Source: Burkholderia pyrrocinia (GTDB lineage Bacteria > Pseudomonadota > Gammaproteobacteria > Burkholderiales > Burkholderiaceae). From it: 64,000 nt of DNA. Shown one piece after another: positions 54,270-63,230 of the stretch. The stretch spans positions 1,116,001 to 1,180,000 of the forward strand of contig NZ_CP094460.1 of assembly GCF_022809715.1 (NCBI RefSeq), given 5' to 3'. Positions within the stretch are counted from its first letter, which is position 1. Every line of letters starts with the position of its first letter. The position numbers and the translations under genes are program-made. The notes beneath the pieces are model-generated. The model had not been told where the DNA came from and made no database searches. It worked only from the letters and a program-made list of their open reading frames with translations.

Positions 54270-55150
54270 CGCTGCGCCTCGCCGCCGAGCGGATGCACGG
54301 TTTCGTTCAGCACCTGCGCATGGGCGCCGATCTGGAAGTTCGACAGCGTGCCGAAATCACCACCCTGGTAGCCGAAGATCTTGCCGTCGGTCTTGCACTG
54401 CACGAGGTCGATCAGCACGACGCCGAGCGTCGGCACCACCTTTTCGCGCCACACGAACAGATACAGCTCATCGTCGATCCTGAAGTAATGGCAGCGGTCG
54501 ACGTCGGCCAGCCCGCCTTCGACGCCCTGCAGGCACTGCCACGCGTAGAAGTTCTCGTTCAGGTAGATGTGCTCGTAGCATTCGGTCGGGCTGTAGCGGT
54601 ACATCGTCCGCTTGCCGATCAGTTCGCGCGTCGGCCCGTGCAGCGGCCCCGGCCGTGCGTGACCGCCGAGCGTGCCGTGCCGGAACGCCGCGTCGACGGC
54701 CGTCAGCGGCAGCCCGCGCGCGACGCGCGTGAACGCGTCGATGCGCGTGTCGGCTTCGGTCGGCAGCACGCCGACGACCGACGTCCATACGCCGCTGTCG
54801 AGATCGATCACGAGACTGACCGACGTCGCGCGGGCGGGCGTGTCGATGTAGTCGACGAAGTACAGCGCGTCGCGCAGCCGCGTCACGCGGCACGGCTCGC
54901 GGCCGCCCGTGTCGGTCGCCGCGTCGTGCCACTGCAGCGCGCCTTGCTCGAACGTATAGACGCGCCACGCGCCCGATGCATCGCCGAGCGCCAGCGTGCG
55001 CCCCGCGAGCGCGTCGACGGGCGCGAGGATGTTCGCTTCCGGCGCGAAGCCGTCCGCGAGCGCGCCAACCTGAATGAATACCGGATCCTGTCGTTCCACC
55101 TGCCGCCTCCCGCGCAGCTTCAGGCCCGGCGGGCCGTATACGCTGCTCAT
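54266..55150 (-). CDS. moaF: MoaF-family protein
   Basis: A 294-residue protein whose second half (IGKRTMYRYSPTECYEHIYLNEN, then FYAWQCLQGVEGGLADVD) matches the MoaF C-terminal domain; the first half (LALGDASGAWRVYTF, TSVSLVIDLDSGVWTSVVG) is the N-terminal lipocalin-like domain. Despite its database name (molybdenum cofactor biosynthesis F) it belongs to monoamine regulons, not to cofactor synthesis. First gene of a two-gene operon divergent from an AraC gene. Confidence 0.82.
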   Translation of the reverse strand: MSSVYGPPGLKLRGRRQVERQDPVFIQVGALADGFAPEANILAPVDALAGRTLALGDASGAWRVYTFEQGALQWHDAATDTGGREPCRVTRLRDALYFVDYIDTPARATSVSLVIDLDSGVWTSVVGVLPTEADTRIDAFTRVARGLPLTAVDAAFRHGTLGGHARPGPLHGPTRELIGKRTMYRYSPTECYEHIYLNENFYAWQCLQGVEGGLADVDRCHYFRIDDELYLFVWREKVVPTLGVVLIDLVQCKTDGKIFGYQGGDFGTLSNFQIGAHAQVLNETVHPLGGEAQR

Positions 55151-55269
55151 GTGTACATGGTGCGGGCTGCGCGCGCCGCGCGGTATCGGCCAAAAGGATG
55201 AAGGGCGCGCGGCGGCGGAACGCGCTAAAGTGCACGTGATCCGCGCCGCAGCCGGCGCGAGGAGCGCAC

Positions 55270-56064
55270 ATGCACCGTGTCACCCACTACCGACGGACCG
55301 GCGAAGGCATCGAGGCAATCAGCCTCGAATCCGACCGCGCGTTTCCGCGCCACGCGCACGACGAATTCGGGGTCGGCGTGATCGTCAGCGGTGCGCACCG
55401 GTCGTGGAGCGGCCGCGGGCAGGTCGACGCGCTGGCCGGCGACGCGATCATGGTCAACCCGGGCGAAATGCACGACGGCTCGCCGATCGATGCCGGCACG
55501 GGCCGGCGCTGGCGGATGCTGTACCTCGCGCCCGCGCTGGTCGCGGGCGTCGCGGCGGAAGAAGGCCTCGGCGGCGTCGAGCTTGCGCATCCGGCGGTGC
55601 GCGACGCGCGGCTCACGGCCGCCGTCGGCCGATTGCATGCGCGCATCGTCGCCGGGGAAACCCAGCCGCTCGCCCGCGACGAGGCGCTCGTGATGCTCGT
55701 CGCAGGGTTGCTCGCCCGGCACGCGAACCGCACGCTGCCGGCGGCCGGCGTCGCGCCGGCGATTCGTGTCGCCCGAGAACGGCTGGACGCGGCGCCGGCC
55801 GCGCCCGTTTCGCTCGCCGAACTGGCCGACCTGAGCGGCGTGAGCCGCTTCCAGTTGCTGCGCGGGTTTGCACGCGAGCTCGGTATCACGCCGCACGCGT
55901 ACCTGATCCAGTCGCGCGCGCGGCTGGCGCGCACGCTGCTCGCCAGCGGCCTGCCGATCGCGGATGCCGCGGCCGAAGCCGGTTTCGCCGATCAGAGCCA
56001 CCTGACGCGCGCATTCGCGCGCCAGTTCGGCATCACGCCGGGGCGGTTTACGCAGGCCGGTTGA
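55270..56064 (+). CDS. AraC-family transcriptional regulator
   Basis: A 264-residue protein: N-terminal cupin-like sensing domain (FPRHAHDEFGVGVIVSG, DAIMVNPGEMHDGSP) and C-terminal double HTH (VSLAELADLSGVSRFQLLRGF and IADAAAEAGFADQSHLTRAF). The 119-bp region it shares with the divergent moaF gene and the co-oriented EamA exporter gene suggest either as target; AraC proteins of this type often control a neighbouring exporter. Confidence 0.92.
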   Translation: MHRVTHYRRTGEGIEAISLESDRAFPRHAHDEFGVGVIVSGAHRSWSGRGQVDALAGDAIMVNPGEMHDGSPIDAGTGRRWRMLYLAPALVAGVAAEEGLGGVELAHPAVRDARLTAAVGRLHARIVAGETQPLARDEALVMLVAGLLARHANRTLPAAGVAPAIRVARERLDAAPAAPVSLAELADLSGVSRFQLLRGFARELGITPHAYLIQSRARLARTLLASGLPIADAAAEAGFADQSHLTRAFARQFGITPGRFTQAG

Positions 56065-56133
56065 CGCCGGTGGTGGCCGCGCGCAAGGCGATCGAAGGCG
56101 GGTCCCGCGTCGACGATGGTGGCTGACGCTGCG

Positions 56134-56235
56134 GCTACCGCTACCGCTACCGCTACCGCTTCGGCTTCGGCTTCGGCTTCGGCTTCGGCTTCGGCTTCGG
56201 CTTCGGCTTCGGCTTCGGCTTCGGCTTCGGCTTCG
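56134..56235 (+). repeat. Hexanucleotide tandem repeats (GCTACC)4(GCTTCG)13
   Basis: Seventeen consecutive hexamers, 102 bp, between the AraC stop and the EamA start. The frame leading into the EamA gene is open across it and would encode an Ala-Thr/Ala-Ser run; the opposite strand would encode Glu-Ala. Copy changes would alter spacing but not frame. Confidence 0.95.
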
Positions 56236-56355
56236 GCAGACGCTAACACTGACGCATGCTCGCAAGGCGGCCCCACGCACCGCCCTCGGCATCCCCACGC
56301 GCCCGCTGCAATTTCATTCAAGACGCGCACCGTCGCCGTACGCGACGATGCGCGC

Positions 56356-57330
56356 ATGAAAACACGACTGATTGGCTATCTCTATCTCGCCGCCGCGATG
56401 GCGGGCGTCGGCAGCACCGTCATCGCGAGCCGTCTCGCGGCCGGCGGCCTGCCGCCGTTCGCGGCCACGGCGCTGCGCTTCCTGATCGCGACGCCGCTGC
56501 TGTTCGCGCTGATGCGCGCGCAGCGAATGCGCTGGCCGCGCATTTCCCCGCGCGACGCCGTGCTGCTCGTCATCCAGGCCGCGGCGGGCGGCGTCGGTTA
56601 TACGGTGCTGCTGATCAGCGGCACGAAGCTGTCGTCGCCGCTCGATGCGGGCGTGATGCTCGGCACGCTGCCGGCGATGTCGACGCTGATCGCGGCCGTC
56701 GTGCTGCGCGAGCGGCAGACGCCGCGCGACTGGGTGGCCGCCGCGCTCGCCACGGCCGGCGTGCTGTTCGTCGCGTTCGCGCCCGGCCAGACGATGCCGT
56801 CGCTCCAGACGCTTGCCGGCGATGCGCTGGTGCTGGCCGCCGTCGCGTGCGAAGCCGTCTTCATCCTGCTGAACCGACGGCTTGCCGCACCGTTGCCGCC
56901 GCTCGCGCTGTCCACCGCGATGTCTGGCCTCGGCTTCGTGCTCGCTCTCGTGCCGGCCGCGTTCGAATGGCGCGCGGCGGCAACCGGCTGGACCGTCGGC
57001 GCCGTGTCGGCGATCGCCTACTACGCGCTGGTGCCGACCGTGCTCGGCTACCTGTGCTGGTATGCCGGCTCTGCGCGCACGAGCGGCACCGAGGCCGCGC
57101 TGTTCACGGCGGTCGCACCGGTCTCGGCCGTGCTGTTCGCGGTCGCGCTGTTCGACGAAACGCTGACCGGCACGCGTGTCGCCGGCATCGCGCTCGTCGT
57201 CGCGGGCATGCTCGTCGGCGCGACGCGGCGGCGCGAACCGCCCGCGCATACCACCACGCGCGATACGAAGCCGGTGAACTCGATACAGCCTGCCAGCCCC
57301 GCGCCGTCGACGCAAACCGCCACCGACTGA
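56356..57330 (+). CDS. EamA/DMT-family transporter
   Basis: A 324-residue membrane protein with about ten hydrophobic segments in two EamA repeats (GVGSTVIASRLAAGGLPPFAA is the first; DALVLAAVACEAVFILLNR begins the second). Start MKTRLIGYLYLAAAMAG begins directly with the first segment. In-frame sequence upstream to 56116 is open because of the hexamer repeat and is not thought to be coding. Probably exports amino acids or small metabolites. Confidence 0.9.
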   Translation: MKTRLIGYLYLAAAMAGVGSTVIASRLAAGGLPPFAATALRFLIATPLLFALMRAQRMRWPRISPRDAVLLVIQAAAGGVGYTVLLISGTKLSSPLDAGVMLGTLPAMSTLIAAVVLRERQTPRDWVAAALATAGVLFVAFAPGQTMPSLQTLAGDALVLAAVACEAVFILLNRRLAAPLPPLALSTAMSGLGFVLALVPAAFEWRAAATGWTVGAVSAIAYYALVPTVLGYLCWYAGSARTSGTEAALFTAVAPVSAVLFAVALFDETLTGTRVAGIALVVAGMLVGATRRREPPAHTTTRDTKPVNSIQPASPAPSTQTATD

Positions 57331-57527
57331 CCCGAACTCGCGCTCATGCAAAAACGACGGCCGCGCATTTCCGTCACATGGCCGGTCGATCCCCCTACTC
57401 TCGCAAAGCCGTCGGCGACTGTAGGAATGTGTCCGCGCGCCGCAAAACCGTTGCGCACCACCGCACAAGATGCAATATTCGCGTGGCCGGAACCTTTGAC
57501 AACCATCTAACAACAAGCCGCCAAGCA

Positions 57528-58100
57528 ATGAACAGGAAGGATGCCAAAACAAGAATCGCGGTGCTGCTGTCCGCGGGAACGAGGAAGGCCGACGTGCTGG
57601 CCGAACTGTCCGGACAGGGGCTCAAGGATCGCGTGATCGCAAGCCTGATCGCGTCGCGGCCCGATCCGGAACGCTGTCGCAAGAACAAGGTACACACCTG
57701 GATCCTGGTCGCGCTCGGCACCCTCCAGCTGGCGATCAGCCTGATGCTCGCGTATTACTTCTCCGCCGCTGCCGGCGACGTTGGCGTGTCGGGCGCACTC
57801 GGCAATGGCCTCGTCGTCGTGTTCCTCGCGCTGACCGTGCCGCTGTCGCTGCTGTTCATCTGGGGCTTCGCGACCCATCGCGTCGGCGCGTATCACGCGT
57901 TCATCCTGCTGTCGCTGCTGCAGTTGCCGAAGACCGTCGCCGAGCTCGGGCGCGATCCGTCGACGGCGCTGCCGGGCCTCGCGGTCACGCTGGTGCTGGT
58001 GGGCTACGTCTGGTTCGTGCGCAACCGGATGTTCCCCGATTACGGCTGGTTTACGCCGCGCAAGGTCGAAGGCCGCTACGCGTTCGTCGAACGCGCGTGA
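57528..58100 (+). CDS. Hypothetical membrane protein, 190 residues
   Basis: N-terminal 55 residues are soluble and helical (KTRIAVLLSAGTRKADVLAELSG looks like a small HTH or helix hairpin), followed by about four membrane segments (WILVALGTLQLAISLMLAYYF; NGLVVVFLALTVPLSLLFIWG; and two more to residue 165). No family recognised. It is the last typical G+C-rich gene before the A+T-rich island. Confidence 0.75.
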   Translation: MNRKDAKTRIAVLLSAGTRKADVLAELSGQGLKDRVIASLIASRPDPERCRKNKVHTWILVALGTLQLAISLMLAYYFSAAAGDVGVSGALGNGLVVVFLALTVPLSLLFIWGFATHRVGAYHAFILLSLLQLPKTVAELGRDPSTALPGLAVTLVLVGYVWFVRNRMFPDYGWFTPRKVEGRYAFVERA

Positions 58101-58746
58101 CGCCACCGGCGTCAACGCCGCGCTGTCCAAAAAATGTTCATCGTGGATTACCGGGGAACGCGGGGCAGACTGTCGGCGATCGGCCACAATCTGCCGTTCA
58201 ACAAGCGGGGAAACTTGCCGTTTGAACGGCCGCAGTACTCTGGAACCTGACGGACGAACTACGCGCACAATTCGGCCTTTGCCTACGTTCGTCGATTGAT
58301 GGTGCGACGGCCGTTCAACGATCCAGATCGGCCGTTCGTCGCACGATCACGTCGAACAGCGGATATCAAGCGTCTCGCGGACACCCGCAGGAAGCGGTAT
58401 CGATCCTACCCACCTCGTTCAGAGGACACTTACCCGAGGATCCAAGCCGAACTGCTGGAAGCGTGGAACCTTGGCCCCTATATACTGCCCCAACGACCTT
58501 CTTCCTTTCGAAGACGGTAGGGTCGAGAGTCGATGCCGCACACCGATATTTTCAGTGGTCGTTCCATAACGCGTCTTCGCTCCTATAAAATCCGGCATGG
58601 GCTGTAAGGTTCCTGATTGGCTCGGTGCCCGCAGGTGGTAATCAACGCCGATGACGCACTCAACGAAGGCCAGTGAGGCGTCATTTACCCTAACGTCGCG
58701 AAGGCTGGCGCTACTGAATCTGAGTTAATTAGAAAATTTTCCATAA
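58101..58746. other. Left edge of the island, no clear gene
   Basis: 646 bp in which composition drops from G+C-rich to A+T-rich. Inverted repeat GCCGTTCAA/TTGAACGGC (58193-58201, 58222-58230) with a 20-nt loop, and further GCCGTTC copies near 58311 and 58332. A 10-bp palindrome GAAAATTTTC (58732-58741) ends 5 nt before the HNH start. No integrase, tRNA or flanking direct repeat is visible. Confidence 0.6.
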
Positions 58747-59526
58747 ATGGCAAATATACGGGTCAAGTACCATCGCAACGAACATAGTATTCTCTACGGC
58801 GAAACCGGGGGGGCCTGTCCGCTCTGCGGGTTACCAATGATGTTTAAGAAGGCGACTTCAACGCATCCGACAATCGGCTATGAGATTGCGCATATTTACC
58901 CGTTGAATCCTAACACCTCTCAGGAAAATACCCTGAAAGAGTATGCGGTGCCAGCAGAGATCAATGCGTTGGAAAATGTAATCCTTTTGTGCCCGAGCTG
59001 TCATACAAAATATGACAAAGACTTCAAGATCGACGAGTATTTGAGATTGCTTGAAATCAAGAACCAATATCTCAGCGACGCGAAGGCGAAACTCACAGCC
59101 TCCCAACATGCGCTTCAGGAAGAAGTGCGCGAGATACTGGATCTAATAGTCAGCAATGACACCGAGTGCGGCGAGCTCTCGGAGACTGAACTTAACGTAA
59201 ACTCGCTTGACGAGAAGCTTAAGACCGGCATAAGCCCTCTTCAGAAAAGAGAGATCCGCTCAAACGCGATTGATTTCTTCGTGCCGATAAGGAATCAGAT
59301 CCGCCTCATTGAACAGCGCGACCAAGCGGCAATAAGAATCTTGCAGAACCAGATTAACTCGTATTACCTCGTAATGCATAAGCAGAACCCGGATAACAAA
59401 GATATAGTTTTCAACCACATCGCACAGTGGATAAGCCTGAAAACAGGTAAATCGATCATGGCCTCAAAAGTTCTGACTGCATTTTTTGTTCAAAATTGCG
59501 AGGTTTTCGATGCTGATACCAACTAA
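58747..59526 (+). CDS. HNH endonuclease, likely effector of an ABC-3C system
   Basis: A 259-residue protein. The HNH finger is complete: CPLCGLPM, YEIAHIYPLNP, an Asn in ALENVILLCPSCHTKYD, with two CxxC pairs for zinc. The C-terminal half (PLQKREIRSNAIDFFVPIRNQ, HIAQWISLKTGKS) is a helical region that in ABC-3C effectors docks to the partner proteins. First ATG after an in-frame stop, with no ribosome site, so it may be leaderless. The last 17 bp overlap the middle-component gene. Confidence 0.85.
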   Translation: MANIRVKYHRNEHSILYGETGGACPLCGLPMMFKKATSTHPTIGYEIAHIYPLNPNTSQENTLKEYAVPAEINALENVILLCPSCHTKYDKDFKIDEYLRLLEIKNQYLSDAKAKLTASQHALQEEVREILDLIVSNDTECGELSETELNVNSLDEKLKTGISPLQKREIRSNAIDFFVPIRNQIRLIEQRDQAAIRILQNQINSYYLVMHKQNPDNKDIVFNHIAQWISLKTGKSIMASKVLTAFFVQNCEVFDADTN

Positions 59527-59734
59527 ATTCACGGCCCTTGAAGAGTCAACTATTTTCAAAATGCGCGCCATCTTGGAATATAAGCGAGACGATGAGACTA
59601 TCCCAGATTTGCTAGCCCGAACCGCGGGCAGTTTCCAAGACGCGTCTGAGTTTCTATGGGCCGTAGACGTTCTATATGTCCTCGGAGCACTGGATATCGA
59701 AGCTTCAACCGGAGTGGTTAAATATGCTACGTAG
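59510..59734 (+). CDS. ABC-3C middle component (MC6-like)
   Basis: A 74-residue protein: LIPTKFTALEESTIFKMRAIL, then DDETIPDLLARTAGS and EFLWAVDVLYVLGALDIEAS. The pattern of a short winged-helix-like adaptor with LYVLG near the end matches middle component 6 of ABC-three-component systems. GAGG lies 6-9 nt before its ATG, inside the HNH gene. It overlaps the ATPase gene by 11 bp, so the three are translated as a coupled unit. Confidence 0.75.
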   Translation: MLIPTKFTALEESTIFKMRAILEYKRDDETIPDLLARTAGSFQDASEFLWAVDVLYVLGALDIEASTGVVKYAT

Positions 59735-61338
59735 GATCGGCTGCCCGTTTTTCAAACACGACGAGATCTCTTTTCACTCAGGGCTGAACATAATCCTTGG
59801 TGACGATGATGCAAGGAATTCCATTGGCAAATCGTTAGCCCTGTTGGTTATCGACTTTGCCATGGGTGGTGATTCCCTGTTGGAAGACAAAGCCGGCGCC
59901 ATCACTGCGCTTGGACACCACACATACAGTATCGAATTCGTTTTCCAAAACACGCGCTACTTCTTTAAGCGCGCAACCGACACGTCCGGCTCAATACAGG
60001 TTTGCGATAGAAACTATGCTTCCACAGAGGAAATTCTTGTGGAAGAATATCGATCTAGGTTAAAGGCCCTCTACAGCTTAGATGGCCACAAATCCAGCTT
60101 CCGATCGCTCGTGGGTCCCTTTGCCCGAATCTGGAACAAGGGCGGTTTAGAGGCTGATCAACCATTCTCGAACGATCTCAAAGAGGCCGCGGCAGTCGCC
60201 GTTGAGCGACTCATTGACTTCTTCGGGCGAATTGGAGACATCGAGGACGAGAAGGCGGTTTTGGATGCTCATCTTGAGCGTAACTTATCTCCAAATCGAT
60301 GAACGCCAACATCATACCTAAGATCAACAAGTCGCAATATAAGGAAAATCAGAAGACTATCGCGGACAACACGCGCGCGATCGAAGGATTAAAGCAAGGG
60401 TTCAATGGCGCACTGAGCGCTTACGAGGCACTATTCGACGAAGGCCTTCGTGCCTTGCTGCAACAGAAAAACGACTTGGTCACGCAAAGAGAAGAATTAC
60501 TCACGAAGATTGCACGTGTAAAGCGTGACCTTTCAGGAATAACGCCGAGGCTGAGCGCCAACATATCTCTGGTTACAGAGTTCTTTCCTGATGTGAATGT
60601 TCAGCGATTGGAGCAGGTTGAAGCGTTTCACCATAAAATTTCCAAACTGGTGCAAAAGGAGCTTAGAGCGGAATTGACGCTCTATACGAAACGCGAATCC
60701 GAGCTTAATATGGATATAGCTAATATTGAAAACATCATGCGTGTCGATCTTGCTGCCAAGGGAACACCGGATGACCTATTTGCACGCGTCTTTGAGCTTA
60801 AAGGATTAGTTGACAAAGCTGCCGATGAAAATCGTGTTTTCGATCAGAAGGCATCCGTTGAAAAGGAAGTTTCTCTGTCGAAGGAGCGACTAGGCTCAGT
60901 CTACGACAGTATTTTTCTAGATATCGAAGCCGCGCTTAATGCAAAATTAAAAAATTTCAACAAAGTCGTGTATGGTCCGAATCGAAACGCTTCGCGGCTT
61001 CGGATCAAGAGCGCGAGTTCATACAGTTTTACTTCCCCGAGGATACAGGCACGGGGAAATCTTATGCAGGTCTTGTCGGCTTCGATCTCGCAATGTTCGC
61101 ACTTACCCAACTGCCGTTTATCATCCACGACTCGGTGATCTACAAGAACATTGAAGTCCCCGCGACAAGGCGAATTCTCCGAATTTTGGCAGCGGTTAGA
61201 CGCAAGCAAATATTTCTTGCGTTCGACGAAGCCGCGAAATTTGGCACTGTTGCAGAGCGACTGCTGCGCAAGCACACCGTCCTGAAACTAAGCGACGATG
61301 ACCAGTTGTACAATGAGGATTGGAGGGTACGGCAATAG
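59724..61338 (+). pseudogene. DUF2326-type ABC ATPase of the ABC-3C system, split by two frame breaks
   Basis: Piece 1 (59724-60302) has the P-loop GDDDARNSIGKS and ends after LERNLS. Piece 2 (about 60299-61034) is the coiled-coil arm (IPKINKSQYKENQK ... YGPNRNASRLRIKS). Piece 3 (about 61039-61338) is the C-terminal ATPase lobe (GTGKSYAGLVGFDLAMF, PFIIHDSVIYKNI, QIFLAFDEAAKFG). Each join needs one extra base; the second lies in the C run at 61035-61038. Total length, about 538 codons, is right for an intact protein. Break 1 coincides with an ATGA stop/start overlap. Confidence 0.8.
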
Positions 61339-61343
61339 AGAGG

Positions 61344-61386
61344 GACTGAATATCTCATTGGCTGCGCCGCGTCGTCTGATTCAGTC
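61344..61386. other. Inverted repeat between ATPase and Mrr-like genes
   Basis: GACTGAAT (61344-61351) and ATTCAGTC (61379-61386), 8-bp perfect arms with a 27-nt loop, starting 6 nt after the ATPase stop. No U-run follows, so it is not a standard terminator; it may be an RNA hairpin or a regulator site for the next gene. Confidence 0.4.
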
Positions 61387-61467
61387 CGGCCAAAGCGTTG
61401 GGCGCAAGGCTCTGACCAGATGGATAACTTCGAACAAGACGCCGTATGACTGCAAGGAGTTAAGGAA

Positions 61468-62484
61468 TTGGGAAGCATATCATTCGGACCGCGAGAGTTA
61501 CCTGACACCCTTTCGGAAACGGCAGGATACAAAGCCGGCCTCACCTTATCGGTTGAGCAGTTGTGCGATTCGCTCTTGGGTACAAGGTATCCCGACATTG
61601 TGCGCGCATCGGAGAAGAGCGGAGGACGGATGCGATCAGAGGAATACGAGGATTTATTTTATTCCTTGCTCAATGGGATAGGATTCACTGAAGTGCAATT
61701 TCAAGGATTCGCCGTCGAAAGCGGGAGGCTTTACCACAAGTACAAAAAGCATGCCTTGGCCGAGTACATGGGTACCCTTGAGATTTTTAATGCCTTATGG
61801 CCGCAACTAGTAGAACAGGCTCGAAAAGGAAACACAGCGATTGAACCGAGTCCAATCGTACGAGAAGCTCTCAAGAAGTACGGCAGGTTAGGGGCAACGA
61901 TTGCGATTGAATACATCGATATATTCGCCCGGAGCGTGCAATTGAACCCGCACTCCGTTCAACGGTACGTGGAGTGGGACTATGCGTTGTCCTTGGACGG
62001 CTTGTTTGTAGGCACTGATTCGCCTCCGGAGGTCGGCGTTTTTATCGACCAAAGATACATCAATTTTCTTTACAAGAATCCAGAGAAATTGGCAACCATG
62101 CACTGGCGCAAGTTCGAAGAGCTGACTTCGGAGTTCTTTGTCAGAGAAGGCTATCGCGTGGAGATCGGGCCCGGCGGAAACGACGATGGAGTCGATATCC
62201 GTATCTGGGGGCCGGATGAAGGTGATGGGAACAGTCCGCTATGTCTTGTACAGTGCAAGCGGACCAAGGCCAAAGTGGAAAAGGTTGTCGTCAAAGGACT
62301 TCATGCTGACGTCGTTTACGAGAACGCGAAACGCGGTCTAATAGTTACCACGTCAGAATTAAGCCCAGGGGCTCGGACTACGATTCAGACACGGGGATAT
62401 CCGATTGAGGAAGTTGAGCATGAAGGTCTTAAGAAGTGGCTCTCGAAGCTTCGTGTTCCGGGAACCGGTATCGTGCGCGTTTGA
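61468..62484 (+). CDS. Mrr-like restriction endonuclease
   Basis: A 338-residue protein. The C-terminal domain (from about residue 205: MHWRKFEELTSEFFVREGY) is an Mrr_cat PD-(D/E)xK nuclease with active residues in GNDDGVDIRIWG and LCLVQCKRTK. The N-terminal 200 residues are unlike known modules and may recognise the target. TTG start: AAGGAG at 61454-61459 lies 8 nt before it, and no better ATG precedes the conserved part. Codon use is A+T-rich like the rest of the island. Confidence 0.82.
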   Translation: MGSISFGPRELPDTLSETAGYKAGLTLSVEQLCDSLLGTRYPDIVRASEKSGGRMRSEEYEDLFYSLLNGIGFTEVQFQGFAVESGRLYHKYKKHALAEYMGTLEIFNALWPQLVEQARKGNTAIEPSPIVREALKKYGRLGATIAIEYIDIFARSVQLNPHSVQRYVEWDYALSLDGLFVGTDSPPEVGVFIDQRYINFLYKNPEKLATMHWRKFEELTSEFFVREGYRVEIGPGGNDDGVDIRIWGPDEGDGNSPLCLVQCKRTKAKVEKVVVKGLHADVVYENAKRGLIVTTSELSPGARTTIQTRGYPIEEVEHEGLKKWLSKLRVPGTGIVRV

Positions 62485-62862
62485 GTTAGACCGCTATCCT
62501 CTGGTGGGAACGATGCTCGCAGCTTGATGTGCTACAAAACTGCGACCATCAGGGGCGACGCGGCGCGCGGACCCCGATTACAGATGCTTGAGCAGCACCG
62601 TCACCGTGAGCAATCCGTCACCTTGCTGATCTATAACTCAGCTCACCTCAATGTCAGCAATAGCCGACCTGCCGTCCGCGCGAAGTCGGCTTGGATGACC
62701 GGACCACTCTGTTACCTGCCGTTGAACTCCTAATAGCGCGACCGGCGGCTGCGGGTCGGCAAGCACCATCCACGGAATTCCGCAAAGAACCAAAAAAAAG
62801 CGCCGGGCCGTCCCGCAATCGCGGGACGGCCCGGCGCTTTCTGCATTCCGAAACCGGTCGGC
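62485..62862. other. Right edge of the island and terminator region
   Basis: 378 bp without a convincing gene. Composition returns to G+C-rich at about 62560. The right part holds the strong hairpin that ends the entericidin-like gene. No attachment-site repeat or transposase remnant was recognised. Confidence 0.6.
62792..62840 (-). terminator. Rho-independent terminator of the entericidin-like gene
   Basis: Perfect 20-bp arms (62797-62816 and 62821-62840) with loop AATC; read on the minus strand, the stem is followed by a run of eight T (complement of 62792-62799). It begins 22 nt after the lipoprotein stop codon. Very stable, G+C-rich stem. Confidence 0.93.
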
Positions 62863-62997
62863 TTACTTGGCCTTTTCGGCCGTATCGCTGATCGCCTGGC
62901 CGCCCTTCGAAATGTCCTGGCCCACGCCGGCGACCGTATTGCAGCCGGCGAGCGCGGCGGTCACAACCAGCAACATTGCAGCAATCGTACGCGTCAT
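62863..62997 (-). CDS. Entericidin A/B-family small lipoprotein
   Basis: A 44-residue precursor: MTRTIAAMLLVVTAALAGCN has the lipobox LAGC, and the mature part TVAGVGQDISKGGQAISDTA is the entericidin signature. AAGGAG lies 6 nt before the ATG at 62997; the ATG at 63003 is too close to it. It would be an outer-membrane or periplasmic lipoprotein of the stress-linked EcnAB type. Confidence 0.92.
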   Translation of the reverse strand: MTRTIAAMLLVVTAALAGCNTVAGVGQDISKGGQAISDTAEKAK

Positions 62998-63168
62998 TCT
63001 CATTCTCCTTCGAATCAACAAGCCCGACCGGGCGAATCGTTTTCGGCATGGCGCCCTGCCGATGCAGGGCACGGGGCCTGACCTGATTATACGGAGGCGG
63101 ACGCCGCGCGCCAGTGCGAGCCCGCCGAGTGTCACACGCACCGCACAGCCCGATCGCGCAAATTTTCC

Positions 63169-63212
63169 TTGACTTCAGTGCGCCAGGAACTAATATACGC
63201 ACCGCGTATATT
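63169..63212 (+). promoter_or_regulatory. pyrB promoter with overlapping palindrome
   Basis: -35 TTGACT (63169-63174), 16-nt spacer, -10 TAATAT (63191-63196). A perfect inverted repeat AATATACGC (63192-63200) / GCGTATATT (63204-63212) with 3-nt spacer covers the -10 and the probable transcription start. A protein bound there would block initiation. Confidence 0.75.
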
Positions 63213-63230
63213 TTCCGCCAGGAGCCGCCG

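Noticed and set aside
56134..56235. Possible CRISPR array
   Set aside because: Pure hexamer tandem repeat without spacers; no cas genes in the window.
56116..56355. N-terminal extension of the EamA protein through the hexamer repeat
   Set aside because: Low-complexity Ala-Thr/Ala-Ser run before a protein that normally starts at its first membrane segment; kept as a repeat only.
58296..58520. 74-residue open frame at the left island edge
   Set aside because: Arg-rich, no ribosome site, no recognisable family; more likely non-coding.
62524..62733. 69-residue open frame right of the Mrr-like gene
   Set aside because: No ribosome site or family signal, and it spans the composition change at the island edge.
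58193..62740. TGCCGTTCAAC and TGCCGTTGAAC near the two ends of the island as attachment sites
   Set aside because: Short and imperfect, no integrase or tRNA nearby; similar strings recur near 58311.
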